From Ruminococcus flavefaciens (GTDB lineage Bacteria > Bacillota > Clostridia > Oscillospirales > Ruminococcaceae): DNA of 64,000 nucleotides. Positions 59,520 through 64,000 of the stretch are shown here, one piece after another; the first letter of the stretch is position 1, and every line of letters starts with the position of its first letter. The DNA is taken from positions 394,258-458,257 of the forward strand of contig JAMPIL010000001.1 in NCBI GenBank assembly GCA_023662725.1, written 5' to 3'. A program made the position numbers and the translations under genes. The notes beneath the pieces are model-generated. The model worked only from the letters and a program-made list of their open reading frames with translations, was not told the DNA's origin and made no database searches.

Positions 59520-60394
59520 TTCTTTTTCCTCCTCTCAAGGTGTGAGGAAAAAAGTTTTTTTCCGGGGATTGTAATTTCGGTTTTCTCTTCAAGTATCTCG
59601 CTTTCAAGGAGTTTTTTCAGTTTTTCTCTTGAATAATCTCTTACAAGAACTCCGTTCATAGCAGTAGATATCTGCCCTGTTTCCTCTGAAACGACGATAA
59701 CTATAGCGTCGGAATTTTCGCTCATGCCGATAGCGGCTCTGTGACGTGAGCCAAGCTTTTTGTCTATTTGCTCATCCTTCTGAGGTTTGGGAAGAAAGCA
59801 GGCGGCGGCAAGTATAACTCCGTCTCTCATAATAACAGCTCCGTCATGCAGCGGAGTTTTTGGGTAGAATATGTTTCCGAATACTTCTTTGCTCGGCACA
59901 GCGTTCATTATCGTACCGGTTTCTATCTGTTCGCCAAGACGAACCTGCCGTTCGATAACGATAAGCGCACCCGTACAGGTCGCAGAAAGTTCAACGCAGG
60001 AATCGCATATAGACTCTATTGCCGGCATCCACATTTTGGTAAGTTCGCTGGTGCTTTGTCCTATCCCGAAAAATCTTACGCCGAAGCGTGTTCTTCCGGC
60101 TTTTTCAAGCAATCGTCTAAGCTCTGGCTGAAACAGTATTATCATGGCGATAAGTCCTATATCAAGAGCCTGTTTCAAGATGTACTGAACCGCTTTCAGT
60201 TCAAGAAAAACACTTACGAAATATCCTGCTACAAGAATGAGTATTCCCTTAACAAGCTGTCCGGCACGAGTTTCACGGATAAGCTTCAGCAGAAGATATA
60301 TAACGTATGCAAGAATTGTAATGTCAATAATATCAATAAATTCAAGAGTGCTTATAATGCTTAAAAAAGCTACTTTCAAATCATGTAAGGACAT
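59516..60394 (-). CDS. cdaA: Diadenylate cyclase CdaA
   Basis: Makes c-di-AMP, a second messenger for potassium, osmotic and wall balance. The 292-aa protein has three N-terminal membrane helices (about 10-85) and a DAC domain with the catalytic DGAVI (Asp184-Gly-Ala) and ligand motif SRHRAAIG (Arg217-His-Arg). AAGGG lies upstream of the ATG. Promoter and a leader hairpin precede it. Confidence 0.96.
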   Translation of the reverse strand: MSLHDLKVAFLSIISTLEFIDIIDITILAYVIYLLLKLIRETRAGQLVKGILILVAGYFVSVFLELKAVQYILKQALDIGLIAMIILFQPELRRLLEKAGRTRFGVRFFGIGQSTSELTKMWMPAIESICDSCVELSATCTGALIVIERQVRLGEQIETGTIMNAVPSKEVFGNIFYPKTPLHDGAVIMRDGVILAAACFLPKPQKDEQIDKKLGSRHRAAIGMSENSDAIVIVVSEETGQISTAMNGVLVRDYSREKLKKLLESEILEEKTEITIPGKKLFSSHLERRKKK

Positions 60395-60423
60395 TTATTC
60401 ACATCCTTTCCCTTAAAATATGT

Positions 60424-60443
60424 ACGAGGGCAGCCGCCCTCGT
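60424..60443 (-). other. Leader hairpin of cdaA
   Basis: A perfect 8-bp stem (ACGAGGGC at 60424-60431, GCCCTCGT at 60436-60443) with a 4-nt loop, 30 nt before the cdaA ATG and after its promoter. No T-run follows. Confidence 0.6.
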
Positions 60444-60473
60444 GCTGACTGCATAGTTATTCATTATAATAAT

Positions 60474-60501
60474 ATTGTACCACAATTTCAGATAATTTCA
60501 A
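60474..60501 (-). promoter_or_regulatory. Promoter of cdaA-cdaR
   Basis: On the minus strand TTGAAA (60501-60496), 16-bp spacer, TACAAT (60479-60474) with TGG before the -10. Confidence 0.7.
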
Positions 60502-60520
60502 TAGTTTTTTAGCAATTTCT

Positions 60521-61651
60521 CTAATTTAATATATTTTTAACTAAACGAGCAAGATTTACAGCATCCCTTTCACTGCTGAAAGCCGATGGAGCAAATCTGA
60601 TCGTACCTGTTTTTTCCGTCCCCAACTGAGTGTGAGCAAGAGCTGCACAGTGGAATCCTGCCCTGAGACAGTATCCTCTTTCGGCAAGTTTATCCGCAAG
60701 CTCTTCCGCCGGCATTCCTTCTATATTAAACGAAACTATCGGAACGTAAGAACTTCTCGAATCACGGTATATCGTTATCCTTTTATCCTTTTCAAGATCA
60801 TTTATGAAGCGCCGGCATATTTTTTCCTCATGACTGAAAATTTTATTCATGCCTGTGCTTCTGATGAACTCGATTCCGGCTTTTACCGACATCGCCCCGA
60901 TAATACAAGTCGTACCGCTTTCAAGACCGTCCGGAAGCATATCCGGCTGATTAAGGCTCATCGAAGCACTTCCCGTACCTCCCTGAATAGTGGGATGAAT
61001 TTTGTATTTTCCATCGGAGATAAGAAGTCCTGTGCCGGTTATTCCATAAAGTCCCTTATGACCGGCTGTGCAAAGGATATTTATTCCGTCGCCGAGCTTT
61101 ATATCGAGTATTCCGCACGCCTGTGCACCGTCCGCAATGAAACAGATGTTATACTCACGGCAAAGTTCTCCGATTTTTTTCCAAGGCATGATTTGTCCCG
61201 TAACATTGCTTGCAAGAGTGCAGACGATAGCCTTGGTGTCATTTCGTATAAGCGATCGGAAGCTTTCAAGCGTCTTGTCATCCTCCGGGTAAACTCTTGC
61301 AACAGACATTGAAATTTTTCCGCTGCGAGCCATTTCCGCCGCAGGACGTGAAGCTGAATTGTGTTCCATTCCGCTTATTATAATATGACCGCCATTGCTC
61401 ATGATTCCTTGTATTGCCATATTGAGAGCATAAGTGCAGTTAAGAGTAAAAATCACGTTTTCGGGTTCAGCCCCGAAAAAATCCGCAGCCGTTTCACGAG
61501 CCGAATATAATGCAGAAGAGGTTTGCATAGCAAGCTGATGACCGCCTCTGCCGGCATTTCCGCCATATTTTTCCATAGCCGTAACAACCGCTCTTTTAAC
61601 TCCTTGCGGCTTAGGATAGGTTGTTGCGGCATTATCAAAATTTATTATCAT
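60521..61651 (-). CDS. Cysteine desulfurase-like aminotransferase class V protein
   Basis: A 376-aa PLP enzyme of fold type I. FDNAATTYPKP at the N-terminus, TLNCTYALNMAIQ, SGMEHNSASRP, FIADGAQACG and the PLP lysine in CTAGHKGLYGITGTG are visible; the C-terminal part holds RAGFHCAALAH with the Cys on the active loop. This fits the subgroup of cysteine desulfurase-like proteins often paired with DUF3343 proteins, as here, and thought to handle sulfur or selenium. The ATG follows that gene by 3 bp. Confidence 0.9.
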   Translation of the reverse strand: MIINFDNAATTYPKPQGVKRAVVTAMEKYGGNAGRGGHQLAMQTSSALYSARETAADFFGAEPENVIFTLNCTYALNMAIQGIMSNGGHIIISGMEHNSASRPAAEMARSGKISMSVARVYPEDDKTLESFRSLIRNDTKAIVCTLASNVTGQIMPWKKIGELCREYNICFIADGAQACGILDIKLGDGINILCTAGHKGLYGITGTGLLISDGKYKIHPTIQGGTGSASMSLNQPDMLPDGLESGTTCIIGAMSVKAGIEFIRSTGMNKIFSHEEKICRRFINDLEKDKRITIYRDSRSSYVPIVSFNIEGMPAEELADKLAERGYCLRAGFHCAALAHTQLGTEKTGTIRFAPSAFSSERDAVNLARLVKNILN

Positions 61652-61654
61652 ATC

Positions 61655-61876
61655 CTATGCACCTCCGCAGTCGATTTTTGTATACGGAATTGCGTAGTTT
61701 TTTAAAATTTCACCAGCCTTACTGCCGTCGCCGTAAACATACAGCGAAAATCCGCAGCTGCCGGGCGAAACGTTGACATTCCTTTTTATTTTACAGGAAT
61801 ACCCTCTCGACCTCAAAAGCTTTTCGCCCTTAACAGTATAGGTGTAAGACGGCATCTCCACAACGCAGACTGTCAA
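61655..61876 (-). CDS. DUF3343 protein (putative sulfur/selenium carrier)
   Basis: A 73-aa protein. The sequence YTVKGEKLLRSRGYSCKIKR and the later PGSCGFSLYVYG match the DUF3343 layout, in which the Cys before Gly is thought to carry persulfide or selenide. The start is TTG at 61876, spaced properly from GGGGTGAT; the nearest ATG, at 61855, has no room for a ribosome site. It is the first gene of a pair with the desulfurase-like enzyme. Confidence 0.72.
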   Translation of the reverse strand: MTVCVVEMPSYTYTVKGEKLLRSRGYSCKIKRNVNVSPGSCGFSLYVYGDGSKAGEILKNYAIPYTKIDCGGA

Positions 61877-62008
61877 AAGTATCACCCCTGACCGGAACAA
61901 TGCAGTTCAGCCTGAAAAAGGGGTACAATCCGACCAATTCCGGTAAAAAGCTCCAGACTGGTCTTATTTAATATATGACATAAATCTGAATACTGTGAAA
62001 AAGTTCTG

Positions 62009-62584
62009 TTATTTCCTTTTCTTTTTCTTCTTCCTTACAGAAAATCCAAAGTCGCCCAACTTTCTTCCAAGAGCGAAATATTCTCCGTGAGCATAAGCCA
62101 TAAGTCCGCATTGCTGAAGATTAAGCTTGCCTTTGCTGTTGATATATTTTTCATCAGCGTCTATACCGACTATTTCCGCAAGAAACATTGTATGAGAGCC
62201 AAGAAGCTCCGATTTCACGACCCTGCATTCAAGACTGACCGGACATTCCTCTATCAAAGGAACAGCGACCTTATTGGCTGGAACAAGATGAAATCCGCAT
62301 GAAGAGATCTTATCCGTATCTTTTCCGCTTTTAACTCCGCAAAAGTCTGTTTCACGGCACATTGACGAAGTTGTAAGATTGATAACAAATTCACCGGAAT
62401 CTTTGATAACGTCATGCGAAAACCGTTCCGGACGCACCGAAATATAGGTCATAGGCGGACGAGTGCAGACTATGCCTGTCCAGCCGATAGTTAAAACGTT
62501 TGGCTTTTCAATCGTTCCGCAGGTAACGAGTGCAGCAGGTACGGGAGCAAGCAAAGCGCTTCCTTTCCAGAATTGTTTTGACAT
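62009..62584 (-). CDS. Flavin reductase-like FMN-binding protein (flavoredoxin type)
   Basis: A 191-aa protein of the flavin reductase-like family. APVPAALVTCGTIEKPNVLT at the N-terminus, PPMTYISVRPERFSHDVI, and FVINLTTSSM are typical; FMN is bound and electrons pass to partners such as ferredoxin-type proteins. The Lys-rich C-terminus (VRKKKKKRK) is odd. AGGTG lies before the ATG. Confidence 0.88.
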   Translation of the reverse strand: MSKQFWKGSALLAPVPAALVTCGTIEKPNVLTIGWTGIVCTRPPMTYISVRPERFSHDVIKDSGEFVINLTTSSMCRETDFCGVKSGKDTDKISSCGFHLVPANKVAVPLIEECPVSLECRVVKSELLGSHTMFLAEIVGIDADEKYINSKGKLNLQQCGLMAYAHGEYFALGRKLGDFGFSVRKKKKKRK

Positions 62585-62677
62585 TTTTTCACCTCTGAAT
62601 AAATCAATTGCTATTTATTTTATTATAACATATAAAACAATATATTTCAAGAAATTTATTTTATATTTATCAGCGGA

Positions 62678-62711
62678 TACGACATGATTCGCAGTTGATC
62701 CATGCTATAAT
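62678..62711 (+). promoter_or_regulatory. spoIIA operon promoter with tandem Spo0A-like boxes
   Basis: ACGACA (62679-62684), 21-bp spacer, TATAAT (62706-62711), TGC before the -10. TACGACA (62678-62684) and TTCGCAG (62688-62694) match the reverse 0A box TTCGNCA at 6/7 and 5/7, with starts exactly 10 bp apart. The layout aligns without gaps to that of spoIIE at 8438-8471. Confidence 0.7.
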
Positions 62712-62736
62712 TTGGCTTATCAGGGAGGCGAATAAA

Positions 62737-63042
62737 ATGAATATAGATATAAAATCCGAAAACGGTTCTGCGATCGCAAGACTCAGCGGCGAAATTGATC
62801 ACCATAATGCCAAAGAACTTCGCACTCAGCTTGATAAGTTCATCATATCTGCGCAGCCGCCGGAACTTGTTATGGATTTCAAAAATATAACCTTTATGGA
62901 CAGCTCCGGAATTGGTCTTATTATGGGCAGAAGCAAGCTTATGAAGGAATGCGGCGGAAGGCTTGAGGTACGTAATTCACAACCATACATAAAGCGTGTT
63001 CTCAAGCTTTCCGGAATCGAAAGAATCGTAAAAATCACTTGA
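62737..63042 (+). CDS. spoIIAA: Anti-sigma F factor antagonist
   Basis: A 101-aa STAS-domain protein. VMDFKNITFMDSSGIGLIMG holds the phospho-accepting Ser57 (Ser58 in Bacillus). When dephosphorylated by SpoIIE it binds SpoIIAB and frees sigma-F. The start at 62737 has GGGAGG before it. spoIIAB begins 12 bp after its stop. Confidence 0.93.
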   Translation: MNIDIKSENGSAIARLSGEIDHHNAKELRTQLDKFIISAQPPELVMDFKNITFMDSSGIGLIMGRSKLMKECGGRLEVRNSQPYIKRVLKLSGIERIVKIT

Positions 63043-63054
63043 ATGGAGAATATC

Positions 63055-63492
63055 ATGGAAGTTATAAATGAAATAAAATTTACCATGCCGTCGCTTTCGG
63101 TAAATGAAAGCACAGCAAGAGCAGTCGTTTCATCGTTTCTGATTCAGGCAGACCCGACTGTTGAAGAACTTTCCGACATAAGAACGGCAGTTTCTGAAGC
63201 GGTGACCAACGCCGTTGTTCACGCTTACCGCAATTCTAAGGGAAATATTGAGCTTGTGGTCAAGCTGCTCGCCGGACGTGAAGTCTACATAAGGATAAAG
63301 GATAAGGGATGCGGTATCGAAGATGTTGAGCAAGCTATGCAGCCGCTTTTTACAACTGCCCCCGAAGAGGAACGTTCAGGTCTCGGTTTCTCGGTAATGA
63401 GCTCCTTCATGGACAAGCTGAACGTAAAAAGTTCATCCGGTAAAGGAACTACTGTAACTATGCGCAAAAGGCTGGCAAAACATGAAAACTGA
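63055..63492 (+). CDS. spoIIAB: Anti-sigma F factor (serine kinase)
   Basis: A 145-aa GHKL-type kinase. N box AVSEAVTNAVVHAYRN, G1 box KDKGCGIEDVEQA and G2 box ERSGLGFSVM are intact. It binds sigma-F and phosphorylates SpoIIAA. The start at 63055 has GGAG 6 bp before it. It overlaps sigF by 11 bp. Confidence 0.95.
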   Translation: MEVINEIKFTMPSLSVNESTARAVVSSFLIQADPTVEELSDIRTAVSEAVTNAVVHAYRNSKGNIELVVKLLAGREVYIRIKDKGCGIEDVEQAMQPLFTTAPEEERSGLGFSVMSSFMDKLNVKSSSGKGTTVTMRKRLAKHEN

Positions 63493-64000
63493 CGTAAAAC
63501 AGCCGACAGCAGAAGAAAACCTCGGTCTTGTACATTTATGTGCAAATAAATTCAGAGGACGTGGGATCGAGTATGACGAGCTTTACTCGGCTGGCTGCAT
63601 CGGACTTCTTAAAGCAGTTAAAGCATTTGACGCTGAACGAGGCGTAAAATTCTCAACATATGCTGTACCTGTGATCTTAGGCGAAATAAAACGTCTTTTC
63701 CGTGACGGCGGAACAGTTCATGTAAGCCGTAGCTTAAAAGAGCTTTCGCTTAAAATCCAGCGTATCTGCGAGGATTTTCGTCAAAAAGAAGGCAGAGAAC
63801 CCGTCATAAGCGAACTTGCCATTCTTTCCGGAGAGAGCGAAGCCGACGTTTCAGAAGCCCTTTGCGTAAGTCAGCCGACGCTGTCGCTCACCGCAAGCGA
63901 CGATGATGAGGGTCAAATAGATATCCCCTCTGAATCGCCTGACGAATCCATCGTAGATCTTCTTGCACTGCGTCAGATCATGGCAAAACTTGAACCTAAC
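63482..64000 (+). CDS. sigF: RNA polymerase sigma-F factor (partial, runs off the window)
   Basis: The first 173 codons of a sigma-70 family protein, open to the window end. Region 2 reads YDELYSAGCIGLLKAVKAF and FSTYAVPVILGEIKRLFRD; region 3 has PVISELAILSGESEADVSEA. It is the third gene of spoIIAA-spoIIAB-sigF and overlaps spoIIAB, as in other spore formers. The end of region 4 is not in the window. Confidence 0.94.
   Translation, partial: MKTDVKQPTAEENLGLVHLCANKFRGRGIEYDELYSAGCIGLLKAVKAFDAERGVKFSTYAVPVILGEIKRLFRDGGTVHVSRSLKELSLKIQRICEDFRQKEGREPVISELAILSGESEADVSEALCVSQPTLSLTASDDDEGQIDIPSESPDESIVDLLALRQIMAKLEPN

Overview
The window is a chromosomal segment of a low-to-mid GC Gram-positive anaerobe, most likely a Ruminococcus-like member of the Oscillospiraceae. 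The reasons are: two secreted proteins with type I dockerin repeats and Thr-rich linkers (a cellulosome trait), a GlgC/GlgD-type glycogen operon, SpoIIE and the spoIIAA-spoIIAB-sigF operon, an mreBCD/PBP2 cluster, strong AGGAGG Shine-Dalgarno (SD) sites, TTG starts, and consensus sigma-A promoters. There is no prophage, CRISPR array or large transposon. Almost everything is housekeeping; the interest lies in regulatory DNA, small unannotated units and a few odd proteins.

Layout. 1-6.0 kb (minus): glycogen operon glgB-glgC-glgD-glgA. 6.2-14.3 kb (minus): spoIIE, then an operon read mscS, phosphoesterase, two FAD proteins, a small NrdD-tail-like protein, rsmA. 14.3-16.9 kb: a TetR regulator divergent from a second branching enzyme, with two matching palindromes between them. 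16.9-23.2 kb: a BofC-like protein, a class A PBP with a repeat tail, an rRNA methyltransferase, rmuC, comF, tRNA-Arg(CCT). 23.4-31.8 kb (plus): a YfhO-type membrane protein, a Nudix hydrolase, a 166-bp MITE-like element, murC, lexA, zapA, a U32 peptidase, dut. 31.8-38 kb (plus): DUF4321, mreB-mreC-mreD, PBP2, a SpoIIQ-like M23 protein.

38-46 kb: xylose genes xylB and xylA with a small unknown gene between them, membrane proteins, a ROK-type repressor and an AEC transporter. 46-51.7 kb: two exported proteins sharing a C-terminal motif pattern, on either side of a zinc-uptake operon (zur-znuA-znuC-znuB) with a clear operator, plus a 33-codon ORF with a strong SD and promoter. 51.8-58 kb: a sodium/solute symporter, mtnN (apparently with an AUA start) followed by a dockerin protein, an orphan consensus promoter with no recognisable gene, and a large three-module dockerin protein. 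58-64 kb: cdaR-cdaA (c-di-AMP synthesis), a cysteine-desulfurase-like protein with a DUF3343 partner, a flavin reductase, and spoIIAA-spoIIAB-sigF running off the end.

The most striking signal is that the promoters of spoIIE and the spoIIA operon, 54 kb apart, have the same layout: a -35-like CGACA separated by 21 bp from TATAAT, with two Spo0A-box-like sequences exactly 10 bp apart over the -35 region. This matches the unusual long-spacer promoters activated by Spo0A in Bacillus and suggests that the SpoIIE/SpoIIAA/SpoIIAB/sigma-F checkpoint is switched on as a unit. Other notable points are the paired TNGACANNTGTCNA sites between the TetR gene and glgB2, the AUA start of mtnN, the orphan transcription unit near 55.2-55.7 kb, the 33-residue peptide near the zinc operon, and the MITE-like element.
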